From the NCBI GenBank assembly GCA_017999895.1, contig JAGNKY010000005.1, positions 62,001 to 126,000 on the forward strand: DNA of 64,000 nt, in the 5' to 3' direction. The stretch comes from Bacteroidales bacterium. GTDB taxonomy: Bacteria; Bacteroidota; Bacteroidia; Bacteroidales; VadinHA17. The position numbers were made by a program, and so were the translations under genes. Within the stretch, counting starts at the first letter, position 1. Every line of letters starts with the position of its first letter. Positions 17,592-26,267 of this stretch are shown here, piece after piece. Under the pieces are notes generated by a model. The model did not search any database and was not told where the DNA came from. It worked only from the letters and a program-made list of their open reading frames with translations.

Positions 17592-18342
17592 AGACGAGAC
17601 TGCGGCTTATGAAAACCTGGTACAGATTCTTGCAGGGATAGATCCTTCAATTGAGATTGCAGGATGTACCGAAAGCGTAAAGCAAACTATCCGATGGCTT
17701 AACACCTGTGAACCACCTGATTTGATTTTAATGGATATTCACTTATCCGACGGATCGGCATTTTCAATATTTGATAAAGTAAATGTCGAAACGCCTATAA
17801 TATTTACAACTGCTTATGATGAATATGCCCTTGAGGCATTCAGGGTTAACAGTATTGATTATCTTCTTAAGCCTATTAAAGAAGAAGATTTGAAGCGAGC
17901 TCTGGATAAGTTCAAAAAACTGACACATAATGAAATTTTAAAATATCTGTCACAGCTTACTCATCTTTCCCCACTTACAAAGTATAGCGACAAAATATTA
18001 GTGCCTGTCAGGGATAAGTTGCTGCCTGTAAATCTTAATGAAGTATCATTCTTTTATTCGACCAATAAGAACACACGGATTTTTCTGAAAAACGGGCAGG
18101 TCTATCCTTATTCGAAGTCGTTGGAGCAAATAGAGGAATCATTGAATCCGTCAGATTTTATACGTGCCAACAAACAATTTATTATTGCCCGGAGCAGTGT
18201 AAAGAATATTACTATCTGGTTCGACAACCGGTTGCTGATTACACCCGATATTGAACCTCCTGAGCGTATATATATCAGTAAGAACAGAGCTGCAGAGTTT
18301 AAAGCATGGATGGTTAATGATATTAAGAAAAGTACGTTTTAA
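17572..18342 (+). CDS. LytR-type response regulator (REC + LytTR)
   Basis: A REC domain (~1-120; phosphorylated Asp in LILMDIHL) is followed by a LytTR DNA-binding domain (~140-235, IRANKQFIIARSSV). Three consecutive ATG codons (17566, 17569, 17572) overlap the kinase's last codons; the third is preferred because family members begin MRILIVEDE. The kinase-regulator overlap shows one operon and a cognate pair. Targets may include the terpenoid operon that starts 270 bases downstream or the ABC/propeller genes upstream; this is inference from position. Confidence 0.9.
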   Translation: MRILIVEDETAAYENLVQILAGIDPSIEIAGCTESVKQTIRWLNTCEPPDLILMDIHLSDGSAFSIFDKVNVETPIIFTTAYDEYALEAFRVNSIDYLLKPIKEEDLKRALDKFKKLTHNEILKYLSQLTHLSPLTKYSDKILVPVRDKLLPVNLNEVSFFYSTNKNTRIFLKNGQVYPYSKSLEQIEESLNPSDFIRANKQFIIARSSVKNITIWFDNRLLITPDIEPPERIYISKNRAAEFKAWMVNDIKKSTF

Positions 18343-18543
18343 TAGTTCAAACCCGACAGATTGATCATATTCATTTATATTCGATATTTATTTATATTCT
18401 ATTCGTTATAATTGCTGGTTTTTCTATTTTGCGCCTGACACATTTTTTTCTGCGGGATTTTTTAAGTAATTTTATCTCTGATTTTTATATACATTTTTTG
18501 ATAAAAATGAAATATTAAATAATAGGCTTTTGTATTCATAATA

Positions 18544-18575
18544 TTGGAATATTCATTATTAAAAACTGCGTTTGC
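18544..18575 (+). promoter_or_regulatory. Candidate promoter of the terpenoid operon
   Basis: TTG (18544-18546), 20-base spacer, TGCGTTTGC (18567-18575): one mismatch to TAnnTTTGC. It would start transcription near 18582, 28 bases before the first gene. The rest of the 267-base gap 18343-18609 is AT-rich with no gene. Confidence 0.5.
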
Positions 18576-18609
18576 CGATTAATGGGATAAAAAATAATAT
18601 TGTGAAAAA

Positions 18610-19419
18610 ATGAGTGAACAGAGGGAACTGTTTAAATCAAAACATATACTTTTCTGCAATTGCAAAGGCGAAAGTATTGATTCTTATCTGCTTCAGACAA
18701 TCGGTAAGTATCTGGAAAAACTGAATGTTGACGTTACAATTTTAACCGATCTGTGCGGTGTGGCAGCATGTAATAAGAATCTGCTTACCAACTTGTTTAT
18801 TAACAATACGGAATATCTGGTTATCGGCTGTTACAGGCGTACTATGAAACTGTTATTCGAACAGATTAATAATGATTTTTTCGCGCAGACAGATTTTGAA
18901 CATATCAATTTGCTTCAGGCAACATCTAAAGAAGAAGTTATTGACACGATAAACCGGTTTTGTGGTAGTTATAAAGGCAGTTCCGTTCATCGTGAGATCA
19001 GGGAAGATTCAGGGTGGCCGTCGTGGTACCCGATAATAGATTACACCCGCTGCACTGGATGCGGGCAATGCGCCGATTTTTGTCTTTTCGGAGTATATGA
19101 AAAGAACAGTAACAGTGTAAAGGTAGTAAATCCAAAGGGATGCAAGAACAACTGCCCTGCCTGCGCACGTATTTGTCCTGCTACAGCCATTATTTTCCCA
19201 AAATATACTCAGGGAGGTGCTATAGGAGGCTCCGATGAAATTGACGAACAAATTGAGCAGCAACATCAGGCTAAAGATATAAAGAGTTTACTTGGAGATG
19301 ATCTTTACACTGCTCTGGAGAAGCGGAAAGCTCAACGGCAATCAATTATCAGGGAGGAAGCCATGAAAAGAGCTATTCAGGAAAAAAACATTGCTATCCA
19401 AAAAGATACAAAAAAGTAA
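18610..19419 (+). CDS. Two-[4Fe-4S] ferredoxin-domain protein of the terpenoid operon
   Basis: A 269-residue cytoplasmic iron-sulfur protein. An N-terminal ~115-residue domain begins HILFCNCKG and has cysteines at 16, 18, 49 and 54, reminiscent of redox domains of HdrA-like proteins, but no firm family is recognised. Residues 148-158 hold CTGCGQCADFC and 178-189 CKNNCPACARIC, giving two cluster sites; the second has CxxxCxxCxxxC spacing. The tail (200-269) is Glu/Gln/Lys-rich and helical. It is first in a five-gene operon, 8 bases before the radical SAM gene, so the likely role is electron delivery to that enzyme. The partner is inferred from position. Confidence 0.8.
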   Translation: MSEQRELFKSKHILFCNCKGESIDSYLLQTIGKYLEKLNVDVTILTDLCGVAACNKNLLTNLFINNTEYLVIGCYRRTMKLLFEQINNDFFAQTDFEHINLLQATSKEEVIDTINRFCGSYKGSSVHREIREDSGWPSWYPIIDYTRCTGCGQCADFCLFGVYEKNSNSVKVVNPKGCKNNCPACARICPATAIIFPKYTQGGAIGGSDEIDEQIEQQHQAKDIKSLLGDDLYTALEKRKAQRQSIIREEAMKRAIQEKNIAIQKDTKK

Positions 19420-19427
19420 GATAAATA

Positions 19428-20606
19428 ATGTCGGTTCTTAGTAATTTCATAAAGGTAGATAGAAAATGTCGCAGGAAGTTTCTGATTAACATGGGATGGA
19501 AAGGATTTCTTGGCATCAGGAAATTCCGGAAAAGAAGCCGAAGCGGTGGACATTTTCCGGCATTCCAGTTCATTTCCATCACAAACGACTGTAATCTTAG
19601 ATGCCAGGGCTGCTGGGTTTCATCTAACGGCAAAAAGGAATACATGTCGCTCGAAAAGATAAATAACATCATAGAAGCCGGCAAAAAACAAGGCTCGTAT
19701 TTTTTTGGCATACTTGGAGGAGAGCCGCTTATGCATAAGGACCTGATAAAAATTTTCAAAAATCATAGTGATTGTTATTTCCAGTTATTTACCAACGGCA
19801 TCCTTTTTAACAAATCTATCGCATCTCAACTACGCGAGGCGGGCAATGTTACTCCTTTAATAAGTCTCGAGGGAGACGAAACTATAGCCGATATACGACG
19901 AGGAGGCAGCAATGTGTACTTGAGGACGTTGAATGCTATTTCCACAGCCACCAGTGAAGGTTTGATAACCGGAGTGGCTATCAGTGTCTGTAAATCAAAT
20001 ATTGAAATGGCTCTTTCGGAGGAGTTTATACGGATGCTTCATTCCATGGGTGTGCTTTATGTATGGTATTATATTTATCGACCGGCAGGCAATAATCCCA
20101 ATTATGAGCTGGCTCTTGACAGTGATGACATATTAAGTCTTCGAAAGTTCCTCGTTGAAGGCAGGACGAAATTGCCTGTCGTACTGATTGATTCATACTG
20201 GGATGCCATGGGCGAGCCTTTTTGCCCTGCTGCTGAGGGCCTGAGCCATCATATTAATTCTGCAGGTTATATTGAACCTTGTCCTGTAGTGCAGTTTGCC
20301 TGTGAAAATATTTCTGACGGTCGACTGGAAAACATATATGAAAACTCAGAGTTTCTGAAGGGATTCAAAAATGAGATTCAGCATAAAACAAACGGGTGTA
20401 TTTTCATGGAAGACCCGAGGTGGTTAAAGGAACTGGCATCGAAATATTATGCTTTAAATACATCGAACCGTGCGGGTTATATAACCGACCTTGAGCATGC
20501 ACCTGAGGTGACAAGTCATGGATCATGCCCTGTGATTCCGGAAAAGAACCTGATATACAGGCTGGCAAAAAAAACAGCTTTTTTTGGTATGGGTGCTTAT
20601 GGTTGA
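19428..20606 (+). CDS. Radical SAM protein with SPASM-like C-terminus
   Basis: A 392-residue enzyme. The cluster motif CNLRCQGC is at 55-62 (CxxxCxxC), followed by the GGEP SAM-binding motif (LGGEPLMHK), LFTNG and SLEGD strands of the partial TIM barrel. The C-terminal third has extra cysteines (FCPAAEG, EPCPVVQFAC, NGCIFMED, GSCPVIPEK) in the place where SPASM domains bind auxiliary clusters. It should cleave SAM to a 5'-deoxyadenosyl radical. It is not HpnH (no B-series hopanoid signature CNLACAGC), and no precursor peptide gene is seen. The position next to polyprenyl synthase and cyclase genes suggests modification of an isoprenoid, but the substrate is inferred. Confidence 0.85.
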   Translation: MSVLSNFIKVDRKCRRKFLINMGWKGFLGIRKFRKRSRSGGHFPAFQFISITNDCNLRCQGCWVSSNGKKEYMSLEKINNIIEAGKKQGSYFFGILGGEPLMHKDLIKIFKNHSDCYFQLFTNGILFNKSIASQLREAGNVTPLISLEGDETIADIRRGGSNVYLRTLNAISTATSEGLITGVAISVCKSNIEMALSEEFIRMLHSMGVLYVWYYIYRPAGNNPNYELALDSDDILSLRKFLVEGRTKLPVVLIDSYWDAMGEPFCPAAEGLSHHINSAGYIEPCPVVQFACENISDGRLENIYENSEFLKGFKNEIQHKTNGCIFMEDPRWLKELASKYYALNTSNRAGYITDLEHAPEVTSHGSCPVIPEKNLIYRLAKKTAFFGMGAYG

Positions 20607-20622
20607 ATGAAATTAGTGAATA

Positions 20623-22209
20623 ATGCTGGCAGCTATAAATAATTTATCATTAATTGTGCCTTTTGACCGGCTGGTACGCAGTAACATCCGGAAAAGTGTG
20701 AAACATTTTTTTTCATCCCATAAAAGTGAACCACCTGTTTCTCTGGATACTCTCGATGAACTTGCAGGTTCTTTAATAGAAAAGTACGGGTGGGATAAAA
20801 GTTACAAGGCTTTTGTTATGGTTTGCTGCGGTAATGAGATATGGCGTCCTGTTGTTGCTTCAGTTTCATATAATCGCCGGATGCTTTTGCTTCCACAGTG
20901 TTTGAGAAATAGTCTTTTATGCAAAGCACATTATGACGAGCTTGGCCTTTTATGCAGCGATTGTGGAAACTGCAATATATCAGAATTTCTCAGGGAAGCT
21001 GAAAACCTTGGATACATGACAATTGTAGCGGAAGGAACTACGATAGCTTCGCAATTGACTGAAGGCGGAAATGTGGATGCAATTATTGGGGTGAGCTGCC
21101 TCGAAGTTTTACAGAAAATGTTCAGCACTGTAAATAAGTTCGGCATACCTGCAATTGGAATCCCACTACTTACATGCGGATGTAAGGATACTACAGCGGA
21201 TGAAGAATGGATAATGGAAGAGATTCATAATTTTGATCAACATACTGAATTCAAGTTACTGAATCTCAATAATGTAAGTAATAAAGTTACCTCAATATTT
21301 AAAGAGGAGAAGCTTATTAAATTATTGAACCTGTCGGGTTCATCCACCGACAGGCTTGTTCTGGAGACGATGCTCGCAGGCGGCAAAAGAATAAGACCGT
21401 TACTGACGGTTTTAGCGTATGAAGCATTCAGCAAGCAGCCTGATGAGGAAACTCTGGAGCATCTGGCCCTTTCTGTCGAATGTTTTCATAAAGCTTCATT
21501 AATCCACGACGATATTGAGGACAATGATTTATCGAGATATGGAAAAGAGACTGTGCACATCCGTTATGGCATACCCGTTGCAATAAACCTTGGCGATCTC
21601 TTGATAGGTGAGGGCTACAGACTTATTGCTTGTTGTAACCTCGAACCGCATGTTATCAGAGAGTGTCTGAAAGTTGTATCGCTTGGTCATAAAGCTCTTT
21701 CTACAGGGCAGGGAACGGAGCTCATGAGCCGTATTAATAATGAAACACTTTCATTAAAAGATATTTTAACTGTTTTTGAGAACAAGACCGCCGCTGCTTT
21801 CAGAGTATCTCTTCTTCTTGGAGCTATTGCAGGAGGCGCAGACGAACAGACACTCGGAGTTCTGGATCAGTTCAGCTATCTGATAGGACTTGCATATCAG
21901 ATAAAAGATGACCTTGAGGATTTTACAGTCGAAAACCGCATTATTTCTTTCGAAAATCCATCTATATGGATTTCTTTGCTGGCTGAAAAAGTTAACGGCG
22001 ATATAAAGCAAATGAGGAAGGCATTGCTTCAGCACGATGCGTCAGAGTTGCAAAATCTTATGGAAAAGTACATGATACCAGATTCTTTAACAAACCTTCT
22101 CAAAGAATACCTGCATAGAATTGATTTATGCCTGAGCAACCTTCATAACATAGGTCTAAAACTGGCTTTGCATGAGATTGTGGGAAAAACCTTCAATGAA
22201 TATATCTAA
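20623..22209 (+). CDS. DUF116-polyprenyl diphosphate synthase fusion
   Basis: A 528-residue two-part protein. Residues ~40-205 look like DUF116: LLPQCLRNSLLC, then CSDCGNC (Cys 111, 114, 117) and IIGVSCLEVL, with five or more cysteines able to hold a metal cluster. Residues ~235-528 are an all-helical trans-prenyl diphosphate synthase: GGKRIRP (253-259), first Asp-rich motif DDIED (296-300), second motif DDLED (429-433), so both Mg-binding sites are complete. It should condense IPP with an allylic diphosphate; product length cannot be read. The fusion joins a metal-binding module to chain elongation. It overlaps the next gene by 14 bases. Confidence 0.85.
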   Translation: MLAAINNLSLIVPFDRLVRSNIRKSVKHFFSSHKSEPPVSLDTLDELAGSLIEKYGWDKSYKAFVMVCCGNEIWRPVVASVSYNRRMLLLPQCLRNSLLCKAHYDELGLLCSDCGNCNISEFLREAENLGYMTIVAEGTTIASQLTEGGNVDAIIGVSCLEVLQKMFSTVNKFGIPAIGIPLLTCGCKDTTADEEWIMEEIHNFDQHTEFKLLNLNNVSNKVTSIFKEEKLIKLLNLSGSSTDRLVLETMLAGGKRIRPLLTVLAYEAFSKQPDEETLEHLALSVECFHKASLIHDDIEDNDLSRYGKETVHIRYGIPVAINLGDLLIGEGYRLIACCNLEPHVIRECLKVVSLGHKALSTGQGTELMSRINNETLSLKDILTVFENKTAAAFRVSLLLGAIAGGADEQTLGVLDQFSYLIGLAYQIKDDLEDFTVENRIISFENPSIWISLLAEKVNGDIKQMRKALLQHDASELQNLMEKYMIPDSLTNLLKEYLHRIDLCLSNLHNIGLKLALHEIVGKTFNEYI

Positions 22210-23050
22210 GCTACTTAATTTGCCACAAATGCAGACTTTCAAAGAAAGAAGTCTGGAAAGAACATTGAAGAAATCTTTGAACATAATGGAACCTAATGCT
22301 GTGGAAAGCCTGAAAAGGTATATAAGAAGTTCCCAGTCTCCATCGGGTGGATTTATTGACAAAGCAGGTAAGGCCGATATTTATTATACATTATTTGGTT
22401 ATTTTCTCGCTGAGGCTCTTGAATTGAAAGAAATTTTATCTTCAGTTGCAGGATTTATTGAAGTAGAAATCGAACAATCCATTCCTTCAGGAGTAAATTT
22501 ATATTGTGAAGCTATTTTAGCTGCCAAATCAGGTAAAAAAAAGTTATTAAGTAAATCTTTAAGAAAAGAGATTAAGGCTGCACAGGATATAAAATTGAGT
22601 AAACTGCCTGTTTATGAAATGTTTATGAACCTTTTAACTTGCTATTATCTGAATGATTACAAAGGACTTTATCGGTTTAAAAAACAATTACCGGAGTTGG
22701 ACGAAGACGTTTCTCTTACATGTCCGGTAATTTCGGCTATGCTGGTTATCCGACAATGCTTTAATTTACCGGTAGATAGGTTACAAAAAAATGTGATGTC
22801 ATATTATAATAATCATGGTGGTTTTTTTGCCGGTCGTGGAACAGCATTGCCGGATTTATTGTCGACGGCTGTGGCATTATATGCGTTGCGGTTTTCAGGC
22901 GCCGATATAAACATGATTAAGCCTGATTGTTTGAGTTTTATTGATTCAATGTATTGCAAAGGAGGTTTTTATGGGAATGAGCTTGACATGGAACCTGACA
23001 TTGAATATACATTTTATGGATTACTTGCCCTTGGAGCATTAGCTGAATGA
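22196..23050 (+). CDS. Terpene cyclase/protein-prenyltransferase-fold protein without DXDD
   Basis: The start is set at the ATG at 22196, inside the end of the previous gene; the upstream extension to 22172 is unlikely. The 284-residue product has repeated helical units with GGF cores (PSGGFIDKAGKADIYYT, NHGGFFAGRGTALPDLLST, CKGGFYGNELDMEPDIEYT), the pattern of one alpha-alpha barrel as in prenyltransferase beta subunits or one domain of squalene cyclases. It has no DXDD acid motif, so it may be a partner or binding subunit of the cyclase encoded one base downstream. Family membership is moderate; function is unknown. Confidence 0.7.
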   Translation: MNISKLLNLPQMQTFKERSLERTLKKSLNIMEPNAVESLKRYIRSSQSPSGGFIDKAGKADIYYTLFGYFLAEALELKEILSSVAGFIEVEIEQSIPSGVNLYCEAILAAKSGKKKLLSKSLRKEIKAAQDIKLSKLPVYEMFMNLLTCYYLNDYKGLYRFKKQLPELDEDVSLTCPVISAMLVIRQCFNLPVDRLQKNVMSYYNNHGGFFAGRGTALPDLLSTAVALYALRFSGADINMIKPDCLSFIDSMYCKGGFYGNELDMEPDIEYTFYGLLALGALAE

Positions 23051-23051
23051 G

Positions 23052-24848
23052 ATGGACAACCACGAAGCAATATTCAATAGATATATTTCTTTACGCGATC
23101 GCCTTCTAGCAGAAAGGAATAAGGAAGGATTCTGGAGTGGCAGACTGGCTACAAGTGCTTTAGCGACGGCTGTGGCGATAGTTAGCCTTAAAGTTGCAGG
23201 CAAAGAAATTGACCGGGAGCGTATTGCTTTGGGATTTAACTGGTTATGCAGGAATATCAATACTGACGGAGGATATGGCGATACGCTGGGTTCGGTAAGC
23301 AACGTAAGTACAACACTACTTTGCTATGGCGCGATACGCTATTGTCAGACAGGTGATAATGGATTACCGGTAATTCAGCGTATTGAAGCCTGGCTTGGCG
23401 AAAAGGGGATAACTTTCAATAAGGAGACTATTACCGGTTCGATTTTGAATTTCTATGGGAAAGATTATACATTTTCGATACCAATTCTTTCGATGCTCAT
23501 TATATGTGGTATAATTCCGCCATCATCAGCACAGAAGATTCCAAAACTACCATTTGAACTTGCACTTTTACCGCCCTCTTTTTATCGTTTCTTCAATCTG
23601 CATGTTGTCAGTTATGCGCTGCCCGCACTGATAGCAGTGGGTATTTATCAGTTTACATTACGCAAAAGGGGTGGTTTGCATAATATATCCTTCAAGAAGT
23701 TGTTTGTTAAATCGGCTATTAATAAGTTAAACACTCTTGTTCCTCCGAGCGGCGGTTTTCTGGAAGCCTCACCTCTTACGGGATTTGTTTCCATGTGTCT
23801 TATTGCCGCTGGCGTGACTGAAAATGAAACTATAAGTAAAGGAATTGAGTTTTTGCGAAACCAGCAACGTGAAGATGGCGGATGGCCTATCGACACTGAT
23901 CTGTCAACATGGGTTACAACCCTTTCAATTAAGGCACTTGGGAGTGATATTTACGAGGTATTAAATGAAGATGAGATCAATATTTTAAGAAATCATTTAC
24001 TCAGGCTTCAATTCAGGGAAAAGCATCCATTTAACGGAGCTAAACCCGGCGGCTGGGGGTGGACAAGCTATTCGGGTTCAGTACCTGATGCGGATGACAC
24101 ATCAGGCGCAATACTGGCTCTGCTTGAAATCTATTCTGGAAGCAAAGAAGAGATAACAGCTTTACAAAACGGATGCAGATGGCTGATAGATATCCAGAAC
24201 AAAGACGGCGGGTTTCCAACCTTTTGTAAAGGATTCGGTAAGCTACCGTTCGACAGTAGCTGCGCCGATATTACCGGACATTCAATTTTAGCATTGTTAA
24301 AAACGGCTGAACAGCTTAATAGCAAGTTGTCGCCTGAATTATTGAAGAAAATAGACAAAAGTGTGTTAAGGGCAAAAGAGTATCTGGTAGAAAATCAAAG
24401 GGCAGACGGTTCATGGGTGCCATTATGGTTCGGTAATCAGTTGACTGACGACAAGACGAATCCTGTTTACGGTACTGCAAAAGTATGTACTTATCTTAGT
24501 GATTGTATAGCTTTCAAGCGACCTGAACCCGATTTTTTGCATGAGATAGCACAACTTATTACAAAAGCACAAGGTTTTCTGATTTCGCAACAGAATGGCG
24601 ATGGAAGCTGGGGTGGGAGTAAAGGCATTCCAGGGTCAATAGAAGAAACATCACTTGCCTTAAGCGCTTTGACGCCCGGTAATGAAGAAATATGTACAAA
24701 GGGACTTCAATGGCTCGAAAGATGGGAAAAGCTTACTCCTGTACCTATAGGCCTCTATTTTGCAATGTTATGGTACGACGAATATCTTTACCCGTTAATA
24801 TTTTATACAGAGGCAATAAGAAGATATTTGACTTTGCAGTCAGTTTAA
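23052..24848 (+). CDS. Class II terpene cyclase, squalene-hopene-cyclase-like
   Basis: A 598-residue two-barrel cyclase, a little short of bacterial squalene-hopene cyclases (~630). The catalytic acid motif is DADD (346-349) in the context PGGWGWTSYSGSVPDADDTS, matching the DXDDT(A/S) motif of class II enzymes. QW-like repeats occur at QQREDGGW, QNKDGGF, NQRADGSW and QNGDGSW. The stretch VPLWFGNQ...NPVYGTAKV corresponds to the conserved WFGRWG...YGT segment. It should protonate a terminal alkene or epoxide of a polyprene. No squalene-synthase genes are in the window, so the substrate may be a polyprenyl diphosphate or its product. Last gene of the operon. Confidence 0.85.
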   Translation: MDNHEAIFNRYISLRDRLLAERNKEGFWSGRLATSALATAVAIVSLKVAGKEIDRERIALGFNWLCRNINTDGGYGDTLGSVSNVSTTLLCYGAIRYCQTGDNGLPVIQRIEAWLGEKGITFNKETITGSILNFYGKDYTFSIPILSMLIICGIIPPSSAQKIPKLPFELALLPPSFYRFFNLHVVSYALPALIAVGIYQFTLRKRGGLHNISFKKLFVKSAINKLNTLVPPSGGFLEASPLTGFVSMCLIAAGVTENETISKGIEFLRNQQREDGGWPIDTDLSTWVTTLSIKALGSDIYEVLNEDEINILRNHLLRLQFREKHPFNGAKPGGWGWTSYSGSVPDADDTSGAILALLEIYSGSKEEITALQNGCRWLIDIQNKDGGFPTFCKGFGKLPFDSSCADITGHSILALLKTAEQLNSKLSPELLKKIDKSVLRAKEYLVENQRADGSWVPLWFGNQLTDDKTNPVYGTAKVCTYLSDCIAFKRPEPDFLHEIAQLITKAQGFLISQQNGDGSWGGSKGIPGSIEETSLALSALTPGNEEICTKGLQWLERWEKLTPVPIGLYFAMLWYDEYLYPLIFYTEAIRRYLTLQSV

Positions 24849-24881
24849 GGAAACATGGTAAAGAAGAAAAATGTATGACTG

Positions 24882-26147
24882 TTATAAATTATTATTTTCC
24901 TGAGTTTCTTCGGAAATAGCAGTAGTTGTTTCTATATCCAGCTTAGTGATTTCATTTTCAAATATTGCTTTATCTTTTGGAGGATTGTAGAACATATTTC
25001 CGATCATCAGCAGAATTATGGTCATAAAGATTACAAGAGTGATTACTTCTTCGTTGACAAAGGGTATTCTTGATTCTTCAGGAATACTCATAAAAAGGAG
25101 GATTGTGATAAGTCCGCGTGGTGCAAAAAACACGAGAGTATTGCCTGATACTCTCAATACCTTATCAAAGAATAACCAGCGCAACATAAAAACAATAAGT
25201 ACAATTGCAAGGCTTATGATTATGTTTTCCTTATTCAGTAATCCTTCTATTTTCACATAGAAACCAAACATGATGAAAAAAAATGATCTTACAAGGAAGG
25301 TAAGTTCTCCCAGTATTTTTTTAAAAGATTCAAGGTCATTTCTGAATTTTTCAAAATCAATGTAGCGATTGACAAAAGGTTTATTTTCAACAAACCGGTT
25401 ATTAGCCATTACCACACCAAAAATCATTACCATCAGTAGAGATGGTAGATGAACTATTTCTCCAAGAACATACACGGCAATGACTGAGGTTAATATTATT
25501 ACATAATTTACATGGTATTTGACTTTATGCATCAATAAGGCCAAACCTAAAGTAAGGATAATAGATATTATTACGGTAATAATTCCGCCAGACACGAAGT
25601 ATTTTATTAAACCGTGAGCCACAGAACCTTCATTATATAGAATAAAATCGAATGCAAGGATGCCTATTATGTCGGAAAAGGAACTTTCGTAAATAATGAA
25701 TTCCCTAAGATTTTGGGAAAGGTTTGTTGCTGACGGTATTGCCACTGCACTGCTTATGATTGCAAGAGGAATAACATTCAGTATTGAAACCCTAAGTGGT
25801 TGGTGCAATAATTTTACCAATACAAAAGCCATAAGTGAAACAAATAATGCAAACAGAACTATTGCTGAAGAGATGGCTTTTATGATGGTGAGTGTTTTTT
25901 CCTTTTCAAATTTAAGGTCGAGGCTGGCTTCCATTACAATAAGGATCAGCCCAAGTGTTCCCATTACGGGGAGAAAAGGTTTTAAATTGGGAATTTGTAG
26001 CCCTGTAGCATTGGCAATGATCTGGATTATTATGCCGAGTCCTATGAGTAGAATAACGCCAGGTATCCTTGTATATCTTCCGCTTATGTCGAATATATAT
26101 GAAAGAAAAACTATCAGGCAGAGTGCAAGGATGATGTAATTTGTCAT
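24882..26147 (-). CDS. Cation:proton antiporter (CPA1/Kef-like)
   Basis: A 421-residue membrane protein with about 11-12 helices and no C-terminal RCK domain, ending in a short acidic tail. The N-terminus (IFDISGRYTRIPGVILLIGLG) and the central PLAIISSAVAIPSATNL and SSFSDIIGILAFDF segments match Na+(K+)/H+ antiporters; the Asp in the latter is the expected ion site. Convergent with the terpene cyclase gene (33 bases apart). A stand-alone gene: the next gene on this strand is 120 bases away. The transported ion cannot be told from sequence. Confidence 0.88.
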   Translation of the reverse strand: MTNYIILALCLIVFLSYIFDISGRYTRIPGVILLIGLGIIIQIIANATGLQIPNLKPFLPVMGTLGLILIVMEASLDLKFEKEKTLTIIKAISSAIVLFALFVSLMAFVLVKLLHQPLRVSILNVIPLAIISSAVAIPSATNLSQNLREFIIYESSFSDIIGILAFDFILYNEGSVAHGLIKYFVSGGIITVIISIILTLGLALLMHKVKYHVNYVIILTSVIAVYVLGEIVHLPSLLMVMIFGVVMANNRFVENKPFVNRYIDFEKFRNDLESFKKILGELTFLVRSFFFIMFGFYVKIEGLLNKENIIISLAIVLIVFMLRWLFFDKVLRVSGNTLVFFAPRGLITILLFMSIPEESRIPFVNEEVITLVIFMTIILLMIGNMFYNPPKDKAIFENEITKLDIETTTAISEETQENNNL

Positions 26148-26267
26148 GCTGATTAAAATTAACCGTCAGGAGATATAATTAAACATACAAAATATAAATT
26201 CATTCAGCTTTGATGGTATTTTAATAGTAAATTTCTTAGAAAATATTCTCATAACAACATAAAGATT

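Noticed and set aside
19428-20606. HpnH-type hopanoid radical SAM enzyme
   Set aside because: The cluster motif context and SPASM-like tail differ from HpnH, and no other hopanoid gene besides the cyclase is present.
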